Assembly: GCA_037045435.1 (NCBI GenBank)
Contig: JBAOID010000016.1
Span: 130,184-194,183, forward strand
Direction of reading: 5' to 3'
DNA: 64,000 nucleotides
Source of the DNA: CBDUEF01 sp018063485
GTDB lineage: Bacteria; Pseudomonadota; Alphaproteobacteria; Rhodobacterales; Rhodobacteraceae
Positions 28,771 through 39,054 of the stretch are shown in pieces. Positions within the stretch are counted from its first letter, which is position 1. Each line of letters starts with the position of its first letter. The notes beneath the pieces are model-generated. The model was not told where the DNA came from and did no database searches. It worked only from the letters and a program-made list of their open reading frames with translations. The position numbers and the translations under genes are program-made.

Positions 28771-28798
28771 GTCCGTAGCGGCGGGCGTCTCGCCTGCT
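28771..28798. repeat. Copy of the GTAGCGGCGGGCGTC repeat (half element)
   Basis: CCGTAGCGGCGGGCGTCTCG followed by CCTGC is found again at 34425 as the left arm of a larger inverted repeat. Here only one arm is present, ten bases before the first nested-palindrome element. Confidence 0.6.
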
Positions 28799-28807
28799 CC
28801 TCCCGAG

Positions 28808-29014
28808 AATCCCAACGGGATTCCGTCCCAAAGCCCGGGGTTGGACCGCGCCGCGGGCCTACCCCGGGGTAGCGCGTTTCCATGAATTCATCAACCCCAA
28901 CGGGGTTGCGGCGGGCGGGCGCAACCCCGTTGGGGTTGGTTGAAATGCCCGACCTAACCCGGGGTAGCTCGTTCCTCGCAACCCCGGGCTTTGGGTCGCA
29001 ATCCCTTTGGGATT
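28808..29014. repeat. Nested-palindrome intergenic element, copy 1
   Basis: A 207-base element bounded by AATCCCAACGGGATT on the left and AATCCCTTTGGGATT on the right, each itself near-palindromic. Inside come the inverted pair CCCAAAGCCCGGGGTTG / CAACCCCGGGCTTTGGG (allowing small differences), then CTACCCCGGGGTAG, and at the centre AACCCCAACGGGGTT / AACCCCGTTGGGGTT. A second copy of the same organisation is at 36018-36220. No coding frame is shared. The rest of 28668-29207 holds no recognisable gene. Confidence 0.8.
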
Positions 29015-29207
29015 GGAATCACCCGATGCTCCCATCCCTGGTTCATGGCCCGTGGGCATGGCGCTTTCGCCAACGCCGCTTCCTTTGAACCTCCCCGCGT
29101 CCTCGCCTCCCTAAGCGGCGGATTCTCCGCCGCACTCCAAGACGCCAAGCGTTCGCCCTGCCGTCGAGACATCCCCACGACCGATGAACCACGCCATGCC
29201 TCGTTCG

Positions 29208-31696
29208 CTAGGGTTGCGGTGGCACGTTGACGGTGATGTCGCCGAGATCTTGGATCGCCCCGGGTTCAGCGCCTTCCGCGGGCGCCGGCACCGTGATCGA
29301 GATTTCGGCGATGTCGGGGTGGGAGGTGATCAGTTGCCGCCAATGGAATTGCCGCAGGATGTCGTCTTGGGGGGCGGTCTGGCCCGGGCGATTGTTCAAG
29401 GAGGTGTGGTGGATGCCGAGAAGGTAGCCGCCGGGCGCGAGACCTTCGAGGGTGACGAACCGGCCTTCGGAATCGGGAAACGCGGCCACGATGCTGGAGC
29501 GAAGGAGTTGGAGTCGGTGGATTTCGGTGGCGCGCTGTTGCGGCCTCTTGGGGCGGGAGCTGTTGAAAGGAGGGTCCGCGGTTCCCGGGGGGGAGATTCG
29601 GTGAGGCGAAGGTCGCCGCGATCCCGGCTACACCCACGGGAGTGCCGCCGGGGCCCTGAAGAACGACGCGACCTTTCACCCGCGGTCCGGGATCCGCGAT
29701 GAGGACCTCCGTGGTGCGACCTGGCTCCACCGTGACCGGTGTCCGGTGGTGGCCGGGCGGGGCATCCGCGATTCGAAGTGAAACCGTGTATTGGCCCGGC
29801 AGAAGCGAATCGAACACGAACCGTCCTTCGAAGTCCGGTTCGGCCTTGGAGATGAATGTCATCAGCGGCGGGGTCAGGGTGTGGCCGGGGTCCAGCCAGA
29901 CGCTCTGATCGGGGCCGGCCCCATGGGGGAGATCGATGCGGCCCTCCATACGGCCCCAGGCTTGAAGCCGGAGCGTCGTGGGCTCCCCGGGCGCAGGTGG
30001 TTTGGCCAGTACAAAGCCGGCCTCGCCAGCCGCGATCAGCCAGTCTCCCGCCGCCTCGGAAGGGAGTCGGAACCGCCCTTCGGCATCGGTCGTGGCGGAG
30101 AATGGGTTGCCTCCCTCTCGCCGCAGCGAATGACGGCCAAGCCTGATGCGGTCCGCCTTCTCAATCAGATGGACCTCCACTCCCGCGGCGGGGTCGCCGT
30201 TGGGTAGCAGGACGGTGCCGCGAATCGCCTTGTTGGCGTCTGCGAGTCGAAGATGGATCTCGAGCGGATGGGTGGGAAAGGATCCGGGCTGAATCGGTTC
30301 GTGGACATAAGGAAGGTAGCCCTCAGCTTCGATGCGGAATCGATACGGCGGGTCGGCGTCCACGAACGCGAATTGCAGGTCGCCATTTCGGCAGACCTGG
30401 GCGCTTCTTCGGTCCCACTTCGGTTCCGGCCACTGCGGTCCTCGATCCGAGGGGATGGCCTTGAATTCCGCGATGGGCCGACCGGATGCCGCGTCGAGCA
30501 CCCGGCCGTGGATGCGAGGGGTGGGGCCGAGCTCGATCTCGTGTTCGGAACCATCCGCAACCACCGCCAACGTTGCGGCGTTCGCCCCAGCCGAATTTGG
30601 CCACATAGAGATGAATCGTTTCGTTCGCGGGGGCGTCTCGCCATTCGATGCGTCCGTCGGGTCCGCTCGGGTTCATGGCGAAGTACAACGCTCCGTCCCA
30701 TGCCTCGGGAATGGCACGGACGCCTTCCACGCCCGCCCCGGAGGAATCGACGACACGAAGGCGAAGGACGGCGGATGGGGGCAGGACGACATCCACCGGC
30801 GGCGAGTCCGAGGCCACCATGGCCTGGATATGGCGAGGGCCATGACCCGGGGCCGTTGCGGTGAAGGCGAACGCGCCTTGTTGCAGGTTGTTCCAGAGAA
30901 AGCGGCCATCGTCGCCGGTCTCGGCGCGGCGTTGGTTCCAATTGTGGGGCGAATGGAGGAGGACCGCTTTGGGGATGGGGCGCCCGACCGAGTCCGTCAC
31001 TTTCCCGACGAGCTGAAGCGGTCGATTCAGGGTGGTGATGAGTTGACGGGTCCAGAGCTTCTGCTTTGGGTCGAGGCGTTGAGTGCCGTCGGGATTGGGG
31101 GCAAGGCCGGCACCGACCAGGGTGACGAGCGTTGGGGGGAAGTCCGGGTGATGGGCGGTGATCTGAAATCCGGGATGGGCCCTGGGAATCCAGGTGCTTG
31201 TCCATCGGCCATCTTCACCGGATTGGCCGATGACAATGCCGTCCGTATTGGCTGTGCCGGTATATTCGGTGCCCGATTCGCGCTGGATGCGTTCACCGCC
31301 GGAGAGAAAGTTGAGGCGAAGGTCCGCCTTCGCGACGGGTTGTCCCTCCGGCGACACCAGGGTTCCACCGATGGCTTGTTCGGTGGGTGGGAGTCGCAGG
31401 GTGTACTGCTCGGGAATGATTTCGCCGCGATGGGGGGCGAAGCGAACGCAGCGCGGTGTTCGACCTGGAACCAGGGCACCGACGGCCAAATGATAGGTGT
31501 TGGTTGCGAAGCGAACCACGGCGGCGCCGTTGGAATCCGTGCGCTGGCTGGAGAATGCCTCCGGCCAATTTTCCCAGGATATGGCGCTCACCTGCACCTC
31601 CGCGTCGGGAATGCCATGGCCCGTTGCGGCGTCGACGACGCTGAGGAGTAGTTCGCGTTGGGAAGCGTCTTGGGGTGTGGCGGGGGTGGTGTTCAT
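29208..31696 (-). CDS. Carboxypeptidase-regulatory-like multidomain protein A (frameshifted)
   Basis: About 830 residues built from repeated beta-sandwich (CarboxypepD_reg/Cna-B-like) units: LLLSVVDAATGHGIPDAEVQ at the start, LQLVGKVTDSVGRPIPKA, LRLRVVDSSGAGVEGVRA, IHGRVLDAASGRPIAEF and IRGTVLLPNGDPAAGVEV. The C-terminus is DLGDITVNVPPQP. Frame changes near 29.48 and 30.60 kb are bridged by sequence conserved in protein B. No signal peptide or catalytic domain is visible, so surface display is not proved. The start at 31696 is chosen by alignment with protein B; ATG 31741 is an alternative. It lies 91 bases downstream of B and is a tandem duplicate of it. Confidence 0.75.
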
Positions 31697-31786
31697 CGGA
31701 GGCCGTCTCGGTGGGGGATGGAACGAGGCCGAAGATGCCATCGGCGATGGGTTGAGCAACAGGGATGGGCGGGTTGCGCAGGCGGG

Positions 31787-34286
31787 TTAAGGCTGTGGCG
31801 GAACGGTGACGACGATGTCGCCGAGATCATAGATCGTCCCGGGGGCGGTGCCTTCCGCGGGCGCTGGCACGGTGATGGGGATTTCGGCGATGCCGGGGCG
31901 GGAGGTGGTGATGAGTTGGTGCATCCTGAACTGACGTAGCATGGCTTCGTGTGGAACGACCCGTTTTGTCGATCGCCCGTCGACCGTGGTGATGCCCTGC
32001 GCGCCGGAATGAATGCGGTGAATTCCCAGGATGTAATCCCCGGGAGCAAGGCCTTCGGGGGTGACGAACCGGCCTTCGGAATCTGGATACGCGGCCACGA
32101 TGCTGGATCGAAGGAGTTGAATCCGGCGCAGCTCGGTGGCTCTCCGTTTCCTTTCTTCCGGTGAGGGCCCTCCCGCGAGTTGTGTGAGATCGCAGCGAGG
32201 AAGGTCGGGCCTCGCTACGGAGACCGCGAACACCTTGTCTTGGTCGGGAGAGACTTGAGTGGGTTGCCAAACGAGGCGGCCTTGGATGCGTGGCCCGGGA
32301 TCCGCGATGCGGACCTGCCGTGGTGCGACCAGGCTCCACGAGGACGGGTGTCCGGTGATGGCCGGGCGGGGTATCCGCGATTCGAAGGGAGAGCGTGTAG
32401 TCTCCCGCGGGTCGAACGGAGTGAAAGACGAAGCGTCCTTCGGAGTCCGGTTCCGCCTTGGAGGTGATCATGATGATCAGCGGCGAGGTGAAGGTGGGGC
32501 CGGGGTCCAGCCAAACGCTCTGGTCGGGACGGGCCCGGTCGGGGAGGTCAATACGGCCTTCAATGCGGCCCCAGGCTTGAAGCTGGAGCGTGGCGGGCTC
32601 CCCGGATGCTGATGGTTTGGCTAGCACAAAGCCTGCCTCGCCGGTGGCGATCGAGCCAGGCCCCCGCCGCCTCTGGGGCAAAGCGGAACCGTCCGTTGGC
32701 GTCGGTTGTGGCGGAGGCCGTGGTTCCTCCCCGTTGCCTTAGCGAACCACGACCGAGCATGATGTGGTCGGTGTTCTCGATCAGTTGGACTTCCAGCCCG
32801 ACGGCGGGGTCGCCGTCGGGTTGCAGCGATGGTGCCATGGAGCGCCTTGGCTGCGTCTGCCACCTGGAGCGGATTTCCAGCGGATCGGTGGGAAAGGAAG
32901 CGGACTCGATTCGGCTCATGGACGTAGGGCAGGTAACCCTCAGCCTCGATGCGGAATCGATGCGACGGTGTTCCGCACACTTTGCGTGCATGAGCGTCAG
33001 CTGGAAGTCGCCGTTCCGGCAGATCTGTGTATCGCCCCAGCGCCACTGCTCTCCCGGATCCGGGGGGATGGCCTTGAATTCCGCGATAGGAAGACGGGAT
33101 TCCGCGTCGAGGACCCTGCCTGTGATTCGAGGGGCGGGGCCGAGCACGATCTCGTGTTCGGAACCATCCGCAACCACCGAAACGTTTCGGCGTTCGCCCC
33201 AGCCGAATTTGGCCACATAGAGCTGAACCGTTTTGTTCGCGGGAGCGTTCCCTCCATATGATCCGTCCGTCGGGTCCGCTCTTGTTCATGGCGAAGTACA
33301 ACGCTCCGTCCCATTCCTCGGGAATGGCTCGGACCCCTTCCACGCCCGCTCCGGAGGGATCGACGATTCGAAGGCGAAGAGGGGAGGAGAGAGGCAGGAC
33401 TACGTCTACCGGCGGCGAGTCCGAGGCGACGACCCACTCGAGCTGGCGTGGGCCGTGCCCGGGAGCCAGAACGGAACAACTGAACGGGCCTTCCTTCAGG
33501 TTCTCCCAGCGGAAACGACCTTCGTCATCGCTCTGGATTCTACGTTCATTGGAGCTGTGGGGAGCATGGATGAGTTCCGCCTGGGCGATGGGATGCCCGT
33601 GGGAGTCGGTCACCCTTCCGGCGAGTTGCAGCGATCGATTCAGGGTGGTGGTGAGTTGACCGGCCCAGAGTCGTTGGGTCTGGGTCCGACGAATCTGGGG
33701 TGCTTGCCAGGGTTGGGGGCGAGCCCGGGCGACGCTTGAATCACCGTGGTCGGGGCGTGGTTCGGAGTGGTGGGCGGTGATCTGAAAGCCCGGATGATCT
33801 TTGGGAATCAAGGTGGTCGTCCACCGCCCATCCGAACCGGAACGGGCGATGACGGTGCCCGAAAAGCTGGCCGTCCCGATGTATTCGCGCTCGGGCTCCC
33901 GCTGGGTGTGATCCCCGCCAGACAGGAAGAACATGCGAAGCTCCGCGTTCGCGACGGGTTGTCCCTCCGGCGACAGCAGGGTTCCACCGATGGCTTGTTC
34001 GGTGGGTGGAGAGTCGCAGGGTGTACTGGTCGGGAATGATGTCGCCGCGATGGGGATCGAAGCGAACGCAGCGCGGTGTTCGACCTGGGATCAGGGCACC
34101 GACGACCAAATGCTGGGTGTTGGTTTCGAAGCGAACCAAGGCGACGCCGTTGGAATCGGTGCGCAGGCTGGAGGATTCCTTGAGCAAGGTTTCCCAGGAC
34201 ATGGCGCGCACCTGCACCTCCGCGTCGGGAATACCCTGACCGGTTGTGGCGTCGATGACGCGCAGGACGAGTTCGTGGGCGGGCAT
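31787..34286 (-). CDS. Carboxypeptidase-regulatory-like multidomain protein B, paralogue of A (frameshifted)
   Basis: The same length and domain order as protein A, with long stretches nearly identical: LVLRVIDATTGQGIPDAEVQ, SDSPPVDVVLP, GAGVEGVRAIPEEWDGALYF, VYVAKFGWGERRNV-like segment, EFKAIP, and the end DLGDIVVTVPPQP. At least six indels break it. The ATG at 34286 begins five residues before the first beta strand; no exported leader is seen, although an unseen N-terminal part could be lost to an indel. The pair probably forms one transcription unit (B then A). Function unknown; such folds usually serve adhesion, carbohydrate binding or scaffolding. Confidence 0.72.
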
Positions 34287-34424
34287 CGACGTTTGGACAG
34301 GACGGCGAAGGAAACCTCACGCGATGACCGACAAATTGTTCCGGCGCCGGTTCATTAAAAGCGTCGTTCCGAAATTGGCCTGCTGTCTGCCCATGTACCC
34401 GGCACAGCAGCGACGCTGGACTTC

Positions 34425-34540
34425 GTAGCGGCGGGCGTCTCGCCTGCCGTGGAGCCGGGCATCTTGCCCGGCGGATTGCGGGGCAGGCCACGTGTAGAGT
34501 CGGAGAGGCTTCCGGGGGGCGGGACGCCCGCCGCTACGGA
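34425..34540. repeat. Inverted-repeat element of the GTAGCGGCGGGCGTC family
   Basis: Left arm GTAGCGGCGGGCGTCTCGCC (34425) and right arm GGGCGGGACGCCCGCCGCTAC (about 34518-34538, reverse-complementary with few mismatches) enclose about 75 bases that contain a further small hairpin (GCCGGGC...GCCCGGC). It lies between protein B and the beta-helix gene; 34287-34613 holds nothing else recognisable. The left arm recurs at 28771. Confidence 0.65.
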
Positions 34541-34613
34541 CGCGTGATCCGTGGGAAACCCCCCGTTCGAAATCGCCTGGCACACGCTCCATGAACCACA
34601 GGAGTGAAGGTCC

Positions 34614-35938
34614 TCACGACTTCGGCCGGCGGTCGTCGATCGGTTTCTCGGCTTGGATCTGGTTGGACTCGGTGGTGATGGGGCCGGCTTTTTCTTCGAT
34701 GCGAATGCCGGTGGTTTGGCGGCGTTCGGCGGCGGGACGGGTGTCACGAATGGTGTTGTTGCGCAGGATCAGGTCCCGGGTTTCGCCGCGGACCCGGATG
34801 CCGGCAGCGGCTTCCTTGGCGCCGTTGTTTTCGATGAGGTTGTCTTCGATGCGATTGCGGTGGCCGGCCATGCCTTCGGATTCGTTGCGGAAAAAGATGC
34901 CGTCGGCGGCATTGGCCAGGACGCGATTGTTCTGGATGAGATTGTCGGTGTCCTTGTGGCCGATGGAGATGCCGAAGCGGCCATTGCCTTCGAGAGTGTT
35001 GCCGGAGAAGACGCCTTCCTTGACGCGCCAGCAGAGGAAGAGTCCGTCCTCGCCGTTACGTCGGGCGATGTTGTTCTTCACGACAGGACGCTGGGAACCG
35101 GAGCCAGGATGGAAGCCGAGCGACGCGTTGCCTTCGGAGATGCAATCGGTGACCTGAACGTCGTTGCTTTGCTGGAACGAGACGCCATCGCCGTTGTAGT
35201 GGCGGATGACGCAGCCGGTAATGACGGCGCCGTGGCAGCGGTAGAAGAAGATGCCGGCCCCGCGGCAACCGTTGAGATGGATATTGTCCGCCTTGGAACC
35301 TTCGATGGTGAGGTTCTCGATCCGCGCGCCGTCGGCTTCGTAACCGCTGATGACCGGGAAGACCGTGGCGGCCTGGGCGCCGTTCTCGACCATGCAATCG
35401 GCCATGAGCGGTCGGCTCACCGAGAAGGTGTTGCCGTTGCGCCCGGTGATGCGGCCAACCGTGGTGTGAAAGCCTCCGGCGTTCTTGTCCCAGACCGCGA
35501 TTCCCGCGCCGACCTGGAATCCGTCGGCTTTGGCGAGGGTGACCTGTTCCTCACCGAAAGTCGCCGTCGAGGGCGAGCGCGGAGACGACGGAGGGGGCTT
35601 TGCGGAGGATGGTGGCGTCGCCCTTGGCCGCGCACGGTGACGTGGGGGCGGAGATGGAGGGAGTCCCGCATCAGGAACTCGCCGGGGCCGATCTCGACGG
35701 TGCCGCCGCCCAGGCTGGCGACGTAATCGACGGCGGCTTGGAGGACCACATTGTCGGTGCCGGAAAGCATGGCGGATGAGCCTGGGGCACCCACGGTGAC
35801 GGTGGCACGATCGGTCATGGTGCCGTGCATGGCCTTGGGCAGTTGTCGGTGAGCGGGCGTCATCGCGTCGATGGCACGGGTCGGGGATGGGAGCAGCAGA
35901 CAGGTGACGGCCAGGAGACGGAGGAGGGAAGGGCGCAT
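34614..35938 (-). CDS. Secreted right-handed parallel beta-helix protein (one frameshift)
   Basis: About 440 residues. A signal peptide (MRPSLLRLLAVTCLLLPSPT) is followed by a pectate-lyase-like entry segment (VLQAAVDYVASLGGGTVEIG, FLMRDSLHLRPHVTVRGQG) and then many PbH1 turns rich in Asn and Gly: GSKADNIHLNGCRGAGIFF, ITGCVIRHYNGDGVSF, NNRVLANAADGIFFRNES, RNRIEDNLIENNGA, RNNTIRDTRPAAERR. This is the NosD/Beta_helix pattern used by polysaccharide lyases and surface proteins. Catalytic residues are not identifiable. Frame changes near 35.6 kb are bridged. It stands alone on the minus strand between two repeat elements. Confidence 0.78.
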
Positions 35939-36017
35939 GGCTTGAGCGGGTATAGCAGACCGTTCACCTCGGGCGAGCGGGATTCTGGGGGGGCGAGACG
36001 GCCAACACTCCCCTGAG

Positions 36018-36220
36018 AATCCCAAGGGGATTCCGTCCCAAAGCCCGGGGTTGGACCGCGCCGCGGGACTACCCCGGGTGCGAGTTTCCGTGGATACACA
36101 ACCCCAACGGGGTTGCGGCGGGCGGGCACAACCCCGTTGGGGTTGGTTGAAATGCTTGACCAACCCGGGGTGGCTCGTTCCTCGCAACCCCGGGCTTTGG
36201 GTCGTAATCCCTTTGGGATT
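36018..36220. repeat. Nested-palindrome intergenic element, copy 2
   Basis: 203 bases with the same outer ends (AATCCCAAGGGGATT left, AATCCCTTTGGGATT right) and the same inner inverted pairs as the copy at 28808-29014, about 90 percent alike by eye. It occupies most of the 374-base gap between the beta-helix gene and the aldehyde-dehydrogenase-like gene, both of which point away from it. Confidence 0.8.
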
Positions 36221-36312
36221 GGAACTCCCCGGTGCTCGCCGAGGCGTTGAAAACCTCCGCTGGCGCGGATTGGGTCTCTGCCTATACTCCGCACACGTAT
36301 TAATTTTAGGAC

Positions 36313-37761
36313 ATGAGCAACGTGCCCCACATCCCCGCGATCCGCCTGGGTCGGAACTACGAATCCCTCGACAAGGTGGAGGTCAAAGACCATCGGTCCG
36401 GGGCTGTCCTGGCCACGGTTTCCCAAGTGAACGGGGGCATCGTGAAACGGGACATGGCGAAGATCGGTTCCGCTCGGGAAGCGCTGCGAGGCTTCACGGT
36501 GGCGCAGTTGATCGAGCTGTCCGCCAAGGCGGGGGAGTTGTTTCTGAATGGCACCCTGCCGTTGGGCGACCAGGGGCACACGCAATCGCCGCAGCAGTAT
36601 GTGGAGACGCTGAGCCTCACGAGCGGACTGCCGCACGTGATGGTTCGGCGCAACATGGCGAAGATCCACTATGCGCTGACCCACATGCCGTTTGTGTTGA
36701 ACGGCCTGTCGCGCGGGTTGGATTTCTCGATTCTCGACCGAGGGTTCGGCGAACAGTTCGGAACCAAACTGAGCTTCATGCCGACCTGTCAGGCGCTGGG
36801 GTTGGTCATGCCGAGCAATTCGCCCGCGGTGAATTCGCTCTGGATTCCGGCAATCGCGTTGAAAACGCCGGTGGTGATCAAGCCGGGTAAGGAGGAGCCC
36901 TGGACGCCGTACCGCCTGATCCAGGCGTTCATCGCGGCGGGTGTGCCCGCGGAGGCGTTCGGGTTCTATCCGACCGACCACGATGGTGCGGCGACGATTC
37001 TCAACCAGTCTGCGGGCGGGCGCTTGATCTTCGGCGACAAGTCGACCACGCAGCAGTACGCCAGCAACCCGGCGATTCAGATCCACGGACCCGGGCTGGA
37101 GCAAGATTCTGGTCGGCGAAGACTGCATCGAGAACTGGCGCGATTACATCGACGTGATGGTCAGCGGCGATCAGCGACAACGGCGGGCGATCCTGCATCA
37201 ACGCCAGCGCGGTGGTGGTGCCCCGGTATGCGGCGGAGATCGCGGATGCCCTGGCGCAGAAACTCGGTCCGGTGGAGCCGACCGCGCCCGGACGACGAGA
37301 ATGCCCGGCTGTCGGGCTTCGCGAATCCGAAGATGGCGGACTTCATCGACGGCCAGATCGAGGAAGGTTTGAAGACGCCCGGGGCGGAGGACGTGACGGC
37401 GAAGTATCGTGGTGGACCGCGGAAGGTGGTTTCCGAAGGCGGGACCTACATGCGGCCGACGATCGTGCGCTGCGATTCCTTCCAGCATCCGCTGGCGAAC
37501 CGCGAGTTTCTCTGCCCGTACGCCAGCGTGGTGACCGTCGTCCGCAGTCGCGACGATGCTTGCACCAAATCGGCTACACCCTGGCGTGTTCGGCGATCAC
37601 CAAGGACCCGGCGTTCATCGCGCAAGTTGGAGGCGTATCCGGAGATCGAGCGGTTGAACATCGGGCCGGTGTCGACGATGGCCATCTCCTGGGATCAGCC
37701 GCACGAGGGGAACATGTTCGAGTTCCTGTGGAAGCGGCGTTCGATCGAACGCGCCTGGTAG
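36313..37761 (+). CDS. Aldehyde dehydrogenase superfamily protein without a visible general-base Glu (compensated frameshifts)
   Basis: About 480 residues. The nucleotide-binding region (GLVMPSNSPAVNSLWIPAIA, VVIKPGKEEPWTPY) and a probable nucleophile Cys in NGGRSCINAS fit the ALDH fold, but the segment where ordinary ALDHs have ELGGK reads IHGPGWSKILVGED, with no equivalent Glu. This recalls acyl-CoA reductases more than aldehyde oxidisers; that is inference. The frame is wrong at about 37.1-37.3 and 37.55-37.62 kb but restored afterwards, so the gene reads open throughout in one frame while the protein inside is garbled. The ATG at 36313 begins MSNVPHIPAIRLG. No operon partner is adjacent. 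Confidence 0.68.
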   Translation: MSNVPHIPAIRLGRNYESLDKVEVKDHRSGAVLATVSQVNGGIVKRDMAKIGSAREALRGFTVAQLIELSAKAGELFLNGTLPLGDQGHTQSPQQYVETLSLTSGLPHVMVRRNMAKIHYALTHMPFVLNGLSRGLDFSILDRGFGEQFGTKLSFMPTCQALGLVMPSNSPAVNSLWIPAIALKTPVVIKPGKEEPWTPYRLIQAFIAAGVPAEAFGFYPTDHDGAATILNQSAGGRLIFGDKSTTQQYASNPAIQIHGPGLEQDSGRRRLHRELARLHRRDGQRRSATTAGDPASTPARWWCPGMRRRSRMPWRRNSVRWSRPRPDDENARLSGFANPKMADFIDGQIEEGLKTPGAEDVTAKYRGGPRKVVSEGGTYMRPTIVRCDSFQHPLANREFLCPYASVVTVVRSRDDACTKSATPWRVRRSPRTRRSSRKLEAYPEIERLNIGPVSTMAISWDQPHEGNMFEFLWKRRSIERAW

Positions 37762-37927
37762 GAGAGCCGCGTTGGGAAACGGGTTCCGGACGGTCCGTGC
37801 GAGTTTGGCGGGGCTGATTCGGGCATCAGCCCCGCGTTATGGTCCCGGTCTCGGAAAGGCGTGGTGGAATCGTTTGGGGCCGTGGCATCAAAACGGTTCC
37901 GGCCAAGGTGAAGAGCTGTTGAGGCGT

Positions 37928-38674
37928 TCAGGAGCCGAGTTTCTTTTTGGCTTCTTCGGGGACTTCGACCTTGGTGGTGCCGACGTCCTTGAACTCGTGG
38001 GTGGTGGTGCGGGCCATGGTGCGTTCGCCATTTCGGCCGGCGACAGTCCCGGAAACCTGGACCTGCATTTTCACCAGGGCGCCGTCCTTGAGCCAGTATT
38101 TGACGGACCCCTTGGCATTCTTCACCTCAGGGGCTTGGCCTTGCCCGCCTGCATTGCCGGGGCGTCCACGCCCCAGCGTCACGAGTTCCTTGGCGGCTTC
38201 GGGTGAAAGATCGCCGGCGATGGCGCCGTCCGTCGCCTTAAGTTCGGTGGCTTTTGAGGCGAGCCGTGCGGCTTCGCCGGCCGGGAGGGCGATGCGCAGG
38301 AGTTGCGCGCCGCGCATGCCGCCTCGTCCACCGCCACCACCTCCGCCCCCGGCGTTGGCCTGGGCGGCGGCGCGAAGCTCTTCGCCGGTTTGCCAGCCGG
38401 ATTCGGTTTTCACCACGCCCTTGTCGCCTTTGAGGACGGCCATGGTGGTGTTGTTTTCGCGGGCCTGAGTGACCACGGCGAAGCCACCTTTGTCGGCTTT
38501 GCCGGTCACGACACCCGGCGCATTCTGAGCCCCTTCAATGGAGGTGGTGGTGGTCCACGTGTAGCACGGAGCATCGGCGAGTTTGGCCGCGGCGGTCTGC
38601 ACGTCCTCCTTGGGGCCGGCGTAGGACGCAAGCGCCATGAGGGAAGCGATGATGACAATGAGGGGAGTTTTCAT
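37928..38674 (-). CDS. Secreted protein of unknown function with a glycine-rich loop
   Basis: 248 residues with a clear signal peptide (MKTPLIVIIASLMALASYA). The mature part starts with conserved-looking helices (VQTAAAKLADAPCYTWTTTT), has a low-complexity GGGGGGGGRGGMRG linker near the middle, and a C-terminal beta-rich half (SVKYWLKDGALVKMQVQVSG, HEFKDVGTTKVEVPEEAKKK). The pattern of 'takes a model coefficient, ends in a pseudo-substrate strand' resembles LolA/LppX-like lipid-binding folds, but I cannot confirm it. AAGGAT lies upstream of the ATG at 38674. No operon partner. Confidence 0.6.
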   Translation of the reverse strand: MKTPLIVIIASLMALASYAGPKEDVQTAAAKLADAPCYTWTTTTSIEGAQNAPGVVTGKADKGGFAVVTQARENNTTMAVLKGDKGVVKTESGWQTGEELRAAAQANAGGGGGGGGRGGMRGAQLLRIALPAGEAARLASKATELKATDGAIAGDLSPEAAKELVTLGRGRPGNAGGQGQAPEVKNAKGSVKYWLKDGALVKMQVQVSGTVAGRNGERTMARTTTHEFKDVGTTKVEVPEEAKKKLGS

Positions 38675-39054
38675 GCGGTGTATCCTTGAGGATTCTGAAC
38701 GTTCGTGCGTTTTGCCGGAACGGCCCGTCGCCACAAGCTGGTGGGCGCCCTGATGGCGTACGCCAGCAAAGTCGGCGGGGGACGATGCGGTGGAACGGGA
38801 GCCCGAGACGGGCTCCGGCCGGCCGGGTTACGATCGACTTGGTTTGGATCGGCGATGGCGGGTCGGTCATGCGGCTGGAGGCAGGTTTGGCGCTTCCTGT
38901 TGCCGTGCGGGCCGGCTTGGAATTCTCGGGTCGGCCCCCGTTTTTGCCATCGGTCCGTCACTTAGGAAATACACCTATTGACGCTCCGTGGGGAAGGTGT
39001 CCCCATGCCGACGGTGAATCCGTGGGGACTCGTCGTGTCAGCTAGGACTGTTTT
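38675..39054. other. Intergenic region without a recognisable gene
   Basis: 380 bases between two divergent genes for secreted proteins. Short frames are present on both strands but lack starts, conserved motifs or suitable length. No clear hairpin or repeat was seen. Confidence 0.5.

Noticed and set aside
28771..29014. CRISPR-like repeats
   Set aside because: The repeated words are palindromic, of unequal spacing and not interrupted by unique spacers of constant length; no cas genes are present.
30332..31651. A 439-residue plus-strand open frame opposite protein A, and a similar one at 34653-35726 opposite the beta-helix gene
   Set aside because: Both are mirror frames of repetitive coding sequence; they share no recognisable domain and lack starts with ribosome-binding sites.
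38310..38370. Glycine-run coding sequence as a DNA repeat element
   Set aside because: It is a short low-complexity linker within an open secreted protein, with no copies elsewhere in the window.
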